From positions 1,856,143 to 1,920,142 of the forward strand of contig NZ_LN848257.1 of assembly GCF_001499735.1 (NCBI RefSeq): DNA of 64,000 bases, written 5' to 3'. The position numbers were made by a program, and so were the translations under genes. The notes beneath the pieces are model-generated. The model worked only from the letters and a program-made list of their open reading frames with translations, was not told where the DNA came from and searched no databases. Below, one piece after another: positions 52,472 to 61,396 of this stretch. Each line of letters opens with the position of its first letter. Within the stretch, counting starts at the first letter, position 1. This DNA comes from Thiocapsa sp. KS1. GTDB lineage: Bacteria > Pseudomonadota > Gammaproteobacteria > Chromatiales > Chromatiaceae.

Positions 52472-52999
52472 CTACTCCAACTCGTCGATCAGCTTATCGA
52501 GCGCTTGGGGCGAGAGGTTCTCGTGATAGGTCTTGTCGACCATCACCGCGGGCGCATGCCGGCACGCACCGAGACACTCCACCTCTTTGAAGGTAAAGCG
52601 ACCGTCGGCCGTGGTCTCGCCCAGACGCACGCCGTACTTGTGCTCGACATGCTCGATCAGCTCTTCCGAACCCAGCAGCAGGCAGGACACGCTGTTGCAG
52701 ATGCAGACCTTGTGACGGCCCTGCGGCTCCAGGTCGTACATGCCGTAGAAGGTCGCGACCTCGTAGACGGACACCTCCGGCATATCCAGATAGGCGGCGA
52801 CGTCGTTCATCAGCTCGGGGGTCAGCCAGCCGCCGTTGGCATCCTGCACGATGGTCAGCGCCGGCATCACGGCGGACTGTTTCCATTCGGCTGGATATTT
52901 AGCGATCCAGGTCTCGATCTGCTCTCGAATCTCCGGGGTGAAGAGGGTCGATTTATCGCGATCGTGAATGACCGCAAGCGGTGCGTTGCGAAAGCTCAT
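52472..52999 (-). CDS. nuoE: NADH-quinone oxidoreductase subunit E
   Basis: This 175-residue thioredoxin-like subunit has a 2Fe-2S cluster; the cysteines are in [12 protein letters not shown] and [10 protein letters not shown]. It partners NuoF. Its start overlaps the nuoD stop by one base (TGATG). Confidence 0.95.
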   Translation of the reverse strand: MSFRNAPLAVIHDRDKSTLFTPEIREQIETWIAKYPAEWKQSAVMPALTIVQDANGGWLTPELMNDVAAYLDMPEVSVYEVATFYGMYDLEPQGRHKVCICNSVSCLLLGSEELIEHVEHKYGVRLGETTADGRFTFKEVECLGACRHAPAVMVDKTYHENLSPQALDKLIDELE

Positions 53000-54255
53000 C
53001 AGCGATCGATCTCCCCGAATACGACATCCAGCGTCCCGATGATCGCCACGACGTCGGCGAGCATGTGGCCTTGGGACATCTCGTCCAACGCGGCGAGATG
53101 CGGGAAGCCCGGCGCACGAACCTTCAAACGATAGGGCTTATTGGCACCGTCCGACACGATATAGCAGCCGAACTCGCCCTTGGGTGCCTCGACCGCGGCA
53201 TAGACCTCGCCGGGCGGTGGACAATAGCCCTCGGTAAAGAGTTTGAAATGGTGGATCAAGGCTTCCATGTCGTCCTTCATGTCGGCGCGCGACGGCGGCA
53301 TGACCTTGTGATCCTCGATGGCGACCGGACCTGGATTCTCGCGCAGCCATTGCACGCACTGCTTGATGATCCGATTGGACTGGCGCATCTCCTCCATACG
53401 GACCAGATAGCGGTCGTAGCAATCGCCGTTGACCCCGACCGGGATATCGAAATCCATCTTGTCGTAGGCGGCATAGGGCTGCTTCTTGCGCAGATCCCAT
53501 TCGACACCGGATCCACGCAGCATCGGACCCGTAAAGCCCAACTGAAGCGCGCGCTCGGGCGAGACGACACCGATGCCGACCGTGCGCTGTTTCCAGATGC
53601 GATTATCCGTCAGGAGTGTCTCGTATTCGTCGACATGACCCGGAAAGCGATCGGCAAAATCCTCGATGAAGTCGAGCAGCGAGCCCTGACGCGGGCCGTT
53701 GCGCTTGGCGATCGTCTTCGCGCTGTGCCACTTGGAACTTCCCGAATACTGAGGCATCCGATCGGGCAGATCCCGGTAGACACCGCCGGGCCGATAATAG
53801 GTCGCGTGCATCCGCGCACCCGAGACGGCCTCGTAACAGTCGAGCAGGTCTTCGCGCTCGCGAAAGCAATAGAGGAAGACCGTCATGGCCCCGATATCCA
53901 GGCCATGCGCGGCGAGCCACATCAGATGATTCAGGATGCGGGTGATCTCGTCGAACATGGTGCGGATGTACTGAGCGCGCTCCGGGGCCTCGACCCCGAG
54001 CAGCTTCTCGATGGCCCGGACATAGCCATGCTCGTTGCACATCATGGACACATAGTCGAGCCGGTCCATGTAACCGATGCTCTGGTTGAACGGCTTGGAC
54101 TCGGCGAGCTTCTCGGTCGCACGGTGCAGCAGGCCGATATGCGGATCGGCCCGCTCGATCACCTCGCCGTCCATCTCGAGCACCAGACGCAGGACGCCGT
54201 GGGCCGACGGATGCTGAGGTCCGAAGTTCAGGGTGTAGTTGCGAATCTCAGGCAT
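52999..54255 (-). CDS. nuoD: NADH-quinone oxidoreductase subunit D
   Basis: This 418-residue 49-kDa subunit related to NiFe-hydrogenase large chains lines the quinone site. [21 protein letters not shown] at the start, and [32 protein letters not shown] at the end, are diagnostic. ATG 54255 starts MPEIRNYTL and overlaps the nuoC end by 8 nt. Confidence 0.96.
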   Translation of the reverse strand: MPEIRNYTLNFGPQHPSAHGVLRLVLEMDGEVIERADPHIGLLHRATEKLAESKPFNQSIGYMDRLDYVSMMCNEHGYVRAIEKLLGVEAPERAQYIRTMFDEITRILNHLMWLAAHGLDIGAMTVFLYCFREREDLLDCYEAVSGARMHATYYRPGGVYRDLPDRMPQYSGSSKWHSAKTIAKRNGPRQGSLLDFIEDFADRFPGHVDEYETLLTDNRIWKQRTVGIGVVSPERALQLGFTGPMLRGSGVEWDLRKKQPYAAYDKMDFDIPVGVNGDCYDRYLVRMEEMRQSNRIIKQCVQWLRENPGPVAIEDHKVMPPSRADMKDDMEALIHHFKLFTEGYCPPPGEVYAAVEAPKGEFGCYIVSDGANKPYRLKVRAPGFPHLAALDEMSQGHMLADVVAIIGTLDVVFGEIDR

Positions 54256-54961
54256 CGGCGGACTCCGAGCTTGCACCGGTCTTCACGTATCGGCTGTCGG
54301 CTCGAATGACGCGCGGCACCAGGACACGGGGCGGAATCGAGACCGGCTCGTAGATGACCCGGCCCTGCTCCGGGTCATAGCGCATCTCGACGTGACCGGA
54401 GAGCGGAAAGTCCTTTCGGAAGGGATGCCCGACAAAGCCATAGTCGGTGAGGATCCGGCGAAGATCCGGATGGCCCCGAAAGAGGATCCCGAACAGGTCG
54501 AATGCCTCGCGCTCGAACCAATTGGCAGATGCCCACACCGGAACGACCGAGTCGACCATCGGCTGACTGCTCCCTGCGTAGACCCGCAGGCGAACCCGCC
54601 GATTGTGGACCAGCGACAGGAGATGATAGACGACGGCGAACCGCTTGGGGTCATCGACGGCCAGCTCCTGATCGCGGTCGACACCGCGGCCGAAACCCGT
54701 CGTGGATGCCTCTTCGGTCGTCCACTCGGACTTGCCGTAAGCGGCATAATCGACGCCGCAGAGGTCGATCAGCTGCTCGAATCGCAGTTGCGGATGATCA
54801 CGAAGGACCCAGGCCACGTCGGTCAAATGCTCCGACGGCACGATCAAGGTGATCTCGCCGAGGTCCGTGATGATCTCGCACCCCTGGTCGACCAGTGCAT
54901 CGCCGAGTGCATCGACGAGCGCGGTCAGCCTGGCGGGATTGGACAGGATGTCTTTTGCCAT
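54248..54961 (-). CDS. nuoC: NADH-quinone oxidoreductase subunit C
   Basis: This 237-residue 30-kDa subunit is not fused to NuoD here. Signature [43 protein letters not shown] is clear. ATG 54961 starts [10 protein letters not shown]. Confidence 0.95.
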   Translation of the reverse strand: MAKDILSNPARLTALVDALGDALVDQGCEIITDLGEITLIVPSEHLTDVAWVLRDHPQLRFEQLIDLCGVDYAAYGKSEWTTEEASTTGFGRGVDRDQELAVDDPKRFAVVYHLLSLVHNRRVRLRVYAGSSQPMVDSVVPVWASANWFEREAFDLFGILFRGHPDLRRILTDYGFVGHPFRKDFPLSGHVEMRYDPEQGRVIYEPVSIPPRVLVPRVIRADSRYVKTGASSESADA

Positions 54962-54977
54962 TTGAATTGGGTACGAC

Positions 54978-55454
54978 TCAGCGCGCGATGGTATTGGTTC
55001 GGCGTATCTTATTTTGAAGCTGGAGGATGCCGTAAAGCAGAGCCTCGGCAGTCGGCGGACATCCCGGCACATACACATCGACCGGGACAATCCGATCACA
55101 ACCACGCACCACCGCATAGGAATAGTGGTAATAACCGCCGCCGTTCGCACAAGACCCCATCGAGATCACCCAACGCGGCTCGGCCATCTGGTCATAGACC
55201 TTGCGCAGCGCCGGGGCCATCTTGTTGACCAGGGTGCCTGCCACGATCATGACGTCGGATTGCCGGGGACTCGGTCGAAAAACGATTCCGAAACGATCCA
55301 GGTCGTAGCGCGCCGCACCGGCATGCATCATCTCGATCGCGCAACAGGCCAAACCGAAGGTCATCGGCCAGAGGGAGCCCGTCCGCGCCCAATTGATGAG
55401 CTTGTCGGCTGTCGTGGTGACGACACCCTCCTCGAGAATACCCTCTATTCCCAT
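54978..55454 (-). CDS. nuoB: NADH-quinone oxidoreductase subunit B
   Basis: This 158-residue subunit holds the terminal N2 4Fe-4S cluster: tandem cysteines in ACCAIEMM, then GSCANGGG and [14 protein letters not shown] 55454 starts [10 protein letters not shown] and lies within the end of nuoA (10-nt overlap). Confidence 0.96.
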   Translation of the reverse strand: MGIEGILEEGVVTTTADKLINWARTGSLWPMTFGLACCAIEMMHAGAARYDLDRFGIVFRPSPRQSDVMIVAGTLVNKMAPALRKVYDQMAEPRWVISMGSCANGGGYYHYSYAVVRGCDRIVPVDVYVPGCPPTAEALLYGILQLQNKIRRTNTIAR

Positions 55455-55801
55455 TCCAGAGCCCCCTTCTTCCACTCGTAGATGAATCCGACCACCAGGA
55501 TCCCCAGGAAGATGACCATTGCCCAGAAGCCGAACATGCCGAGCTCATCCAGCACCACTGCCCAGGGGAAGAGGAATGCGATCTCGAGATCGAAGATGAT
55601 GAAGAGGATCGCAACCAGGTAGTAGCGCACGTCGAACTTTAAGCGCGCACTCTCGAAGGCCGCAAACCCACATTCATAGGGGGAGTCTTTCTCCGCGTCC
55701 GGGCGACGAGGCCCCAGGAGATAACCCAAGACGAGCGGGCCGACGCCAACCAGGATCCCGACGATGATGAAGATCAGGATCGGCAGATAATTATCGAGCA
55801 C
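55445..55801 (-). CDS. nuoA: NADH-quinone oxidoreductase subunit A
   Basis: This 118-residue membrane subunit has three helices; [39 protein letters not shown] is the family signature. It is the first gene of the nuo operon and is preceded by the promoter at 55847-55876. Confidence 0.96.
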   Translation of the reverse strand: MLDNYLPILIFIIVGILVGVGPLVLGYLLGPRRPDAEKDSPYECGFAAFESARLKFDVRYYLVAILFIIFDLEIAFLFPWAVVLDELGMFGFWAMVIFLGILVVGFIYEWKKGALEWE

Positions 55802-55846
55802 CAGTCCTCCCGAATTTACTTATTCTCTGCGTCGTGCCGGACCGAG

Positions 55847-55876
55847 AGTCTAGTGCAGCCGTCACGGCAGTGTCAA
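55847..55876 (-). promoter_or_regulatory. nuo operon promoter
   Basis: On the minus strand TTGACA (55876-55871) and TAGACT (55852-55847) are 18 nt apart, about 45 nt upstream of nuoA. This is a good sigma70-type match. Confidence 0.6.
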
Positions 55877-55932
55877 CCCGGCCGTCAATTCAAATAATTA
55901 AGCTTTTCAAACCTTTGCACTCCATTCGGCGC

Positions 55933-55969
55933 AAAAAAAACGGCATGTCGCTTTTGCGGCATGCCGTTT
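55933..55969 (-). terminator. Rho-independent terminator of secG-tRNA-Leu
   Basis: On the minus strand AAACGGCATG and CATGCCGTTT form a 10-bp stem with a 12-nt loop followed by a run of eight T. It ends transcription 14 nt after the tRNA. Confidence 0.9.
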
Positions 55970-55982
55970 GCTGTACTTCAGA

Positions 55983-56067
55983 TGGTGCCGACGGCCAGAC
56001 TCGAACTGGCACGGCTTACGCCACTACCCCCTCAAGATAGCGTGTCTACCAATTTCACCACGTCGGC
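55983..56067 (-). tRNA. tRNA-Leu (GAG)
   Basis: This 85-nt class II tRNA includes an encoded CCA. The acceptor arms GCCGACG and CGTCGGC pair fully, the anticodon loop reads TTGAGGG with anticodon GAG, a long variable arm is present, and the T-loop is GTTCGAGTC. It is downstream of secG and probably in the same transcript, a common gammaproteobacterial arrangement. Confidence 0.96.
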
Positions 56068-56076
56068 GTTAACTCG

Positions 56077-56658
56077 TTACTGCTTGGTCGCCGTCTCGGC
56101 GTCCTCTGTCGCATTCTGCTCTTCGGCCGGGCTTCCGTCGAGAATAACCTCGGTCGTGTCGATGTTGCCAGCCCCGTCGACCGATTCCTCGATCACGGCT
56201 TCCTCGACGATCGGCTGTTGGTCACCGACCGGCTCGACCGAGACACTGCTCTCGGGCGCCATTCCGGTCTCGGGCATCAACCCGGCCGGGACATCGGATT
56301 GCGTACCCGCCGGGGCGGCGCTCTCGCCGCCCGGAATCGCCGGGATGTCCGAGGTCGGCGCCGCCACCGGAGGCGGAACGACAATCGTGCGCTCCTCCAC
56401 GCGATCCATGATGGTCACTGGCTCTGACCCCTTCGTCGCATAATACGCCAAAGCCATGCTGGTAAGAAAGAACATCGTCGCCATGATGGCCGTGGTTCGG
56501 GTCAGAAAGGATCCCGAGCCGCGCGCTCCGAATACGGTCGCCGACGCACCGCTGCCGAAGGCCGCACCCGCATCCGCGCCCTTGCCGTGCTGGATCAGGA
56601 TCAGCCCGATCAATCCCAGCGACAGGAAGACCTGCATGACGGTCAAAATGGTTTGCAT
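56077..56658 (-). CDS. secG: Protein translocase subunit SecG with long acidic tail
   Basis: SecG is the small subunit of the SecYEG translocon. Two helices are present (residues 4-22 and 55-73) joined by the conserved HGKGADAGAAFGSGASATVFGARGSG. Residues from about 90 to 193 form a Pro/Glu/Val-rich acidic tail, making it nearly twice the usual length of about 110. It lies between tpiA and tRNA-Leu. Confidence 0.94.
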   Translation of the reverse strand: MQTILTVMQVFLSLGLIGLILIQHGKGADAGAAFGSGASATVFGARGSGSFLTRTTAIMATMFFLTSMALAYYATKGSEPVTIMDRVEERTIVVPPPVAAPTSDIPAIPGGESAAPAGTQSDVPAGLMPETGMAPESSVSVEPVGDQQPIVEEAVIEESVDGAGNIDTTEVILDGSPAEEQNATEDAETATKQ

Positions 56659-56679
56659 GAGTGTCTCGTTGCCGCAGCT

Positions 56680-57444
56680 TTAGGCCGCGGTCTGTTCTCC
56701 GGCCAGACAAATCGCCAGGAAATCATCCGCATTCAGCGAGGCCCCGCCGATCAGACCTCCGTCGATGTCGGTCTGCGCAAGCAGCTCCGCGGCATTGCCG
56801 GGTTTCATGCTGCCGCCGTACAGGATACGCACCTTCTTCGCGATGGACGCACTCTTCTCGGCAATCCGGCTGCGGATAAAGGCATGGACTGCCTGGGCCT
56901 GCTCCGGCGTTGCCGTCAATCCGGTACCGATCGCCCAGACCGGCTCGTAGGCAATCTCGATCCCGGCAAACGCATCGATTCCGATCCGATCGACGACGCC
57001 ATCGACCTGTCCGGCGATCACCGCCTCCGTCTCGCCGGCCTCGCGTTGGCGAAGCGTCTCGCCGACACAGAGGATCGGGGTCAGGCCGCTCTCGATCGCA
57101 CGCGTCAGCTTCAAGGCAATCGATGCCTCGTCCTCGCCATAGTATTCACGACGCTCGGAATGACCGCAGATGACATAGGTGCATCCGAAATCGGCCAGCA
57201 TCGAACCCGAAACCTCGCCGGTAAAGGCGCCGCCGGACTCGGTGCAGAGGTTTTGCCCGCCCAAGCGCACCGCGCTTCCGACCAGCAGCTGCTCCCCGAG
57301 ATATAAATAAGGAAAGGGTACGCACACCGCGATCTCGCTCTTCGAGACGCCACCCGAGCCGGCCACGACACCACGCAGCAGCGCATCGGCACTGGCTTTG
57401 CTGCCGTTCATTTTCCAGTTCCCGGCAATCAGCGGCTGGCGCAT
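56680..57444 (-). CDS. tpiA: Triosephosphate isomerase
   Basis: This 254-residue TIM-barrel enzyme interconverts DHAP and GAP. AGNWKMNG (Lys), the catalytic His in ICGHSERREY, the catalytic Glu in AYEPVWAIGTG, and the phosphate loop GGSMKPGNAAELL are present. ATG 57444 starts MRQPLIAG. It is 21 nt upstream of secG. Confidence 0.96.
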   Translation of the reverse strand: MRQPLIAGNWKMNGSKASADALLRGVVAGSGGVSKSEIAVCVPFPYLYLGEQLLVGSAVRLGGQNLCTESGGAFTGEVSGSMLADFGCTYVICGHSERREYYGEDEASIALKLTRAIESGLTPILCVGETLRQREAGETEAVIAGQVDGVVDRIGIDAFAGIEIAYEPVWAIGTGLTATPEQAQAVHAFIRSRIAEKSASIAKKVRILYGGSMKPGNAAELLAQTDIDGGLIGGASLNADDFLAICLAGEQTAA

Positions 57445-57626
57445 CGAACCCCTCCAGTAAATCGAGCACGCAAATTTAGCCGGGCCGGCAGCGGAAATCA
57501 AGCCCGGATTGCTTTACACTTTGAAAAGCGTCCGGTGCATCGTGCCGTCTCCAAGCTCTGACAACCACATTTGCAGTCACCGACGAGCGCCGTCCAGACG
57601 CATTTCAAACATCTGTTTCTATTTTC

Positions 57627-57715
57627 TAAACCGCGTCCGGCGCGAGGCTCGCGTGGGTCTACCCCGGGGCGGCCTCCGGTCCAACGCCGGTTTTTGACTT
57701 CCGGGACGCGGTTTA
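57627..57715. repeat. 89-bp inverted-repeat element, copy F
   Basis: The 12-bp perfect ends are TAAACCGCGTCC (57627-57638) and GGACGCGGTTTA (57704-57715). The last base is the A of the smpB ATG. It occupies the whole immediate 5' region of smpB. The 180 nt between tpiA and this element show no gene. Confidence 0.88.
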
Positions 57716-58194
57716 TGGCGAAAGGAAAACAGAAGAAGAACGATGGCGGCTCGACCATCGCGCTCAACAAGAAGGCCGGGCACGAGTACTTCATCGAGCA
57801 GCGCATCGAGGCCGGCCTTGTCCTGGAAGGCTGGGAGGTCAAGAGCCTGCGAGCCGGCCGTCTCCAACTCAAGGAAGGTTACGTCAAGATCCTCCACGGC
57901 GAGGCATTCCTGATCGGCGCGCACATCTCCGCCTTGGCCGCCGCCTCCACCCACGTCAACCCGGATCCGACCCGCAGCCGCAAGCTGCTGCTCAAACGCA
58001 GCGAGATCAGCCGCCTGATCGGCCAGACCGAGCGCGCCGGCTACACCCTGGTCCCGACGGCCATGTACTGGAAGCGCGGCAAGGCCAAGCTCGAGATCGG
58101 GCTCGCCAAGGGCAAGAAGCAGCACGACAAGCGCGACACCGAGAAGGACCGCGACTGGCAGCGCGACAAGGAGCGCCTCTTCAAGACCGGCTGA
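57715..58194 (+). CDS. smpB: SsrA-binding protein SmpB
   Basis: This 159-residue protein binds tmRNA and delivers it to stalled ribosomes. The beta-barrel core is [42 protein letters not shown]; the basic C-terminal tail [24 protein letters not shown] enters the decoding site. The start is ATG 57715, fused to repeat copy F, with no ribosome-binding site. The ssrA gene follows 46 nt downstream. Confidence 0.96.
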   Translation: MAKGKQKKNDGGSTIALNKKAGHEYFIEQRIEAGLVLEGWEVKSLRAGRLQLKEGYVKILHGEAFLIGAHISALAAASTHVNPDPTRSRKLLLKRSEISRLIGQTERAGYTLVPTAMYWKRGKAKLEIGLAKGKKQHDKRDTEKDRDWQRDKERLFKTG

Positions 58195-58196
58195 GC

Positions 58197-58225
58197 TTGC
58201 CGCGGAACCGCGGTTACTCTAGAAT
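58197..58225 (+). promoter_or_regulatory. ssrA promoter
   Basis: TTGCCG (58197-58202), a 17-nt spacer and TAGAAT (58220-58225) lie just after smpB and 15 nt before the mature tmRNA 5' end, leaving a short leader to be processed. Confidence 0.55.
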
Positions 58226-58240
58226 GTCGTACTGATACCT

Positions 58241-58884
58241 GGGGGCGACATGGTTTCGACGTGGGTCGCAAAACCTGAGGTGCATGCCGAGGTGCGGGTG
58301 ACCTCGTAAATCCAACCGCAAAACTATAGTTGCCAACGACGACAACTACGCTCTCGCGGCTTAGGCCAGCGAGCCTCTGACCGTTCCCTGCCTATGGGGG
58401 GCGGATTCCAGGGGTAACATTACATGGGATCGCGGTGACGGGGGCTCGGACCTGATCCGCTAAAACCTAATTCGAGATCGCCGACCGATCGCCCTGCCCC
58501 TCGGGCGGCGGAAGGCTAAAAACAATAGAACGGGCTAAGCATGTAGGACCAAGGGCGGAGGGCTTGCGGACGCGGGTTCGATCAACGCACAGGTCGCCTT
58601 TGCTCGTAAGGGCAAAGTGAAAACGGGGCTCACATCGGCGAACCCTGCAGTCGGCTCAGACCGACACGGCAACGCCGAGGGGTAGGAAGAGGGCCAACCT
58701 CAGACCTGCCCTGTAGAGACTCATAGAGACGCTGATCCGGCAACGGTAGAGCGTCCACTAGGATCCGCGGCAACGCGGATAATACGCTCCGCATCCGGAC
58801 CCATCGGGTCGTATCCGATCCGGATGAAGGCATAGTCCAGGCCTCACCGAAAGGTGGGGAATCACTGTCCCGCCGCCTCCACCA
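58241..58884 (+). ncRNA. ssrA: tmRNA, interrupted by a group I intron
   Basis: This transfer-messenger RNA rescues stalled ribosomes. The 5' end GGGGGCG pairs with CGCCTCC before the encoded ACCA at 58881-58884. The tag frame at 58332-58364 reads ANDDNYALAA then TAG. Exon 1 is 58241-58582 and ends in the T-arm with GCGGGTTCGAT; exon 2 is 58868-58884 and starts TCCCGCC. Joining them restores the T-stem and loop exactly (359 nt). The 285 nt between are the group I intron. Confidence 0.95.
58583..58867 (+). mobile_element. Group I intron in the tmRNA T-loop
   Basis: The insertion splits the T-loop between GTTCGAT and TCCC. The 5' exon ends in U and the intron ends in G (58867), the group I rule. 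P1 can form with exon CGAU (58579-58582) and GUCG (58593-58596), giving the U-G pair at the splice site. AAGGCATAGTCC at 58827-58838 is the conserved P7/J8-7 region, pairing with GACT near 58718-58721. Several GNRA-capped stems are present (GCAA loop near 58772, GAAA loop near 58849). The intron has no internal ORF. Splicing is inferred. Confidence 0.9.
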
Positions 58885-58888
58885 ATCG

Positions 58889-58926
58889 ACGGGCCTTGGA
58901 GTACACTCCAGGGCCCGTTTTCTTTT
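58889..58926 (+). terminator. ssrA terminator
   Basis: A long stem (ACGGGCC with GGCCCGT, extended by TGGAGT with ACTCCA) is followed by TTTTCTTTTT, a strong rho-independent terminator. It begins 5 nt after the tmRNA CCA and ends 2 nt before the endonuclease start codon. Confidence 0.92.
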
Positions 58927-58927
58927 T

Positions 58928-59377
58928 GTGTTCAGGAAATCCGTAGCAAATTATCGCAAAGTCAACACCTTGAGCGGCATCGACGCAGCCTATATTGCCG
59001 GTTTGATCGACGGGGAAGGCACAGTCTCCCTGCTGCGGAAGCACAAACAAGACAACCGCCAGGTCGTCGTCTCCATTTCCAACACAGACCGCCCGTTGAT
59101 CAACTATCTGCTCCAAACCATCGGAGCCAGCAAGGCGACAGGCAAGCGCACCTATTCCGACCGGCATACGCCGAGTTTCAAGTACGCCATCACCAACCGT
59201 CACGCACTCGATCTGCTCCGTCAGGTCGCCCCGTACCTTCGGACTTACAAAGCCCGGCGAACTGAGCTGCTGCTCGTCGACTACATCAGGCTCACCCCGC
59301 GCAATGGCCGGTACTCCCTGGCTGGATCATTGGAAAGGGATGCCTTTATCGAAGCCTTCTTCGCGATCGAGCCGTAG
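58928..59377 (+). CDS. LAGLIDADG homing endonuclease
   Basis: This protein of up to 149 residues has a single LAGLIDADG motif (AAYIAGLIDGEGTVSLL near residue 21), so it would act as a homodimer, and a body with KYAITNRHALDLLRQVAPYL and KARRTELLLVDYIRL as in intron-encoded endonucleases. Its start is GTG 58928 or, in frame, TTG 58970. It lies outside the tmRNA intron, directly after the tmRNA terminator, so it cannot be translated from the excised intron. It probably once moved, or still moves, the intron into ssrA. It has no own RBS. Confidence 0.88.
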   Translation: MFRKSVANYRKVNTLSGIDAAYIAGLIDGEGTVSLLRKHKQDNRQVVVSISNTDRPLINYLLQTIGASKATGKRTYSDRHTPSFKYAITNRHALDLLRQVAPYLRTYKARRTELLLVDYIRLTPRNGRYSLAGSLERDAFIEAFFAIEP

Positions 59378-59379
59378 TT

Positions 59380-59790
59380 TTCCGGAGAGCGACTTGGCCC
59401 AATCCGTAACGACCCCTTCGCAGTACGCCAGATGTGAGCAGATCATTGATGTCTCAGAGGGACGTGTCCGGCGAACACTTGGCAATGGCCGCCCACTTAC
59501 TGCTGGTGAGCTTGCCTTCGAAGCCGTCGAGCAGCCGGTTAAGCAGCTTCACCTGTCGCTCATTCAACGGCGTGGTCGCCCATCGCTGCCAGAACCGTGT
59601 TTTAACGAGCACGGCGTCGAGGCTGTGCTGTGCCTGATCGACCGCGCGATGGAGGGTGTCGAGAAACCAGGCGAGCCCCTCGGTGACATCCATCGACCGC
59701 TTCTGGGTCCGTTGCAGGATGTCGTAGTAGGCCGGCGCTCACGCTGGCCTTTACCGCCGCCGACGTGTTTCTGCGCATCGACCGCCGGCA
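59380..59790 (-). pseudogene. Fic-family protein remnant
   Basis: Fragments of the C-terminal half of a Fic-type protein can be read: AYYDILQRTQKRSMDVTEGLAWFLDTL and PLNERQVKLLNRLLDGFEGKLTSSKWAAIAKCSPDTSL. A TGA at 59454-59456 replaces the Arg codon expected before DINDLL, the sequence then continues for about 20 codons in the same frame, and upstream (59740-59790) the match changes frame. The Fic active-site region (HPFxxGNGR) is not present. It is a decayed gene converging on the endonuclease gene. Confidence 0.65.
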
Positions 59791-59902
59791 CCTAGACCTG
59801 TTGCCGAACCCAGGCGCTACACAAGCGGGTTCCAGCGCATGAAGCGCAGCGAGCATTTCCAAAACCGCCGCTCCCGACATCTCGCGCGACCCGAGCAATT
59901 GG

Positions 59903-59920
59903 CATATGCTCCAGCATATG
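59903..59920 (+). promoter_or_regulatory. Possible VapB operator
   Basis: CATATGCT, 2 nt, AGCATATG is a perfect inverted repeat 30-48 nt upstream of the chosen vapB start. AbrB-type antitoxins bind such palindromes to repress their own operon. Function is inferred from position. Confidence 0.45.
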
Positions 59921-59950
59921 TCTTCGCCCTTCCCGTCGGATCGATCTCCT

Positions 59951-60193
59951 ATGCACCCTGAACGCCACGTCCGCCTGTTTCGCAACGGTCGCAATCAAGC
60001 TTTACGCATCCCTCGGGAGCTCGAGCTGGACGCGGACGAGGCGATTATCCGCAAGGACGGCGAGCGTCTGATCGTCGAGCCGGTGAAGCGCCGGCCGGAC
60101 CTCGCCAAGCTACTCGCCGGATGGGAGCCGCTGGACGAGGCCCTCCCCGACGTCGACGAAGGCCTATTGCCCTTGGACGACATCCGACTCTAA
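59951..60193 (+). CDS. vapB: AbrB-type antitoxin VapB
   Basis: This 80-residue protein has the swapped-hairpin AbrB fold: HVRLFRNGRNQALRIPRELELDADEAIIRKDGERLIVEPVK. Its C-terminal tail should fill the active site of the VapC encoded 5 nt downstream. ATG 59951 is chosen because the fold begins there; upstream in-frame ATGs at 59906 and 59918 overlap the palindrome. Confidence 0.88.
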   Translation: MHPERHVRLFRNGRNQALRIPRELELDADEAIIRKDGERLIVEPVKRRPDLAKLLAGWEPLDEALPDVDEGLLPLDDIRL

Positions 60194-60198
60194 GTGCC

Positions 60199-60636
60199 AT
60201 GGCAAACGTTGCGGGCCTGCGCTACCTGCTCGACACCAACATCCTCTCCGCGCTGATTCGTCAACCCCGGGGGCCGGTGGCCGCGACACTTGCTCGGCGC
60301 GGCTACGGTAGTGTCTGTACCAGCATCGTCGTGGCCGCCGAGCTGCGTTTCGGTGCCCGAAAGCTCGGCTCCAAAACCCTGACCGGCAAGGTCGACGACC
60401 TGTTGGCCTCGCTGCCCGTGCTGCCCTTGGACTCCGGAGCAGATCGAACCTACGCGGACATAAGACTTCGGCTGGAGCGAGCCGGTACGCCCATCGGACC
60501 CAACGACCTGCTGATCGCGGCGCACGCTCTGGAGTCCGGTCTGATCCTCGTGACCGACAATGTGGATGAGTTCGTGCGCGTCGCCGGGCTGCGAGTGGAG
60601 AATTGGCTGAACAGCCCGACGTCCGAGGCGCAATGA
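60199..60636 (+). CDS. vapC: VapC toxin, PIN-domain ribonuclease
   Basis: This 145-residue PIN protein shows RYLLDTNILSALIRQP (first Asp), SIVVAAELRFGARK (Glu), IGPNDLLIAAHAL (Asp) and LVTDNVDEFVRVAGLRVENWL (Asp and the family tail). These match VapC toxins that cut tRNA or rRNA. It forms a compact pair with vapB. Confidence 0.92.
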   Translation: MANVAGLRYLLDTNILSALIRQPRGPVAATLARRGYGSVCTSIVVAAELRFGARKLGSKTLTGKVDDLLASLPVLPLDSGADRTYADIRLRLERAGTPIGPNDLLIAAHALESGLILVTDNVDEFVRVAGLRVENWLNSPTSEAQ

Positions 60637-61396
60637 TTCGGACGAAAGTGATCTGCTCCTTGCCCTCGCGGCATTCAGTGCTGACCTTGCTGGACGATTC
60701 CACCGTCGCCAATACACCGAGCGGTTCCGCGATTCTGGTTCGCCTTGAGGCTTCGCTGAAGCCCCCAATCGGACAGGTCCAGCCGCTTGCTGTTCGGCTG
60801 TGGCTGACCGGTTTACGCGCATTGCGGTCACCAACGACCCTGAGCCTGGGCGCGCGCTTACGACCCGCAAGAGACATTGGCCCTAGGGACAACGACGGCG
60901 GAAATACATCTCACGACGGACATTGCGAGGATAACCGTTTTACAGTGTTGGCCTCTCCAACCGCTCCCGACCGTGGACCGGCCGCCGGGAAGGAGTTCCG
61001 TAGCCGACGCCGGAATGCGATGTTCTCGGCCAGTCCGAGCCCGAACTCCAATTCGATCAGCAGATCGCCGAGTAGCCGCCGTCTTCTGCGGGCGAGAGTA
61101 CCGGCTCCCTTGAATCCCGCCGCCGCGCTGTACCCAAGCGTCCGCCTCTAGCGCTCGTCACCACGCGATCGATGCTCCATCGTGAGGGCGCTGAGCTCCC
61201 GGATTGGCACTTGACCGACTACCGATCTCCCGCTAGCGTTGCTTACCGAGCCGCACAAAGAGGATTAGGTTACTTGTCCGCGACTTCCGCTCGCGGATAG
61301 TTTGACCGCTAGTCAGGGTGCGTTCCATATCCAGATTCGCCCTTTCCACTCGCTCAGTTTACACGTCCCCGACCTTATTCACTGTATGCAACAAAC
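60637..61396. other. Long stretch without a convincing gene
   Basis: The frames here lack ribosome-binding sites and recognisable domains and look like eroded DNA. Base composition drops from high GC on the left to a mixed composition near 61300, where the unknown gene cluster begins. No repeats, tRNA or attachment site were recognised. Confidence 0.5.

Noticed and set aside
58885..59380. Integrase-mediated att site at the 3' end of ssrA
   Set aside because: No integrase gene and no second copy of the ssrA 3' end were found in the window, so an attachment site cannot be claimed, although an island beginning here is possible.
60603..61151. 182-codon plus-strand frame after vapC
   Set aside because: It overlaps the vapC end, has no RBS, no domain and atypical composition; treated as non-coding.
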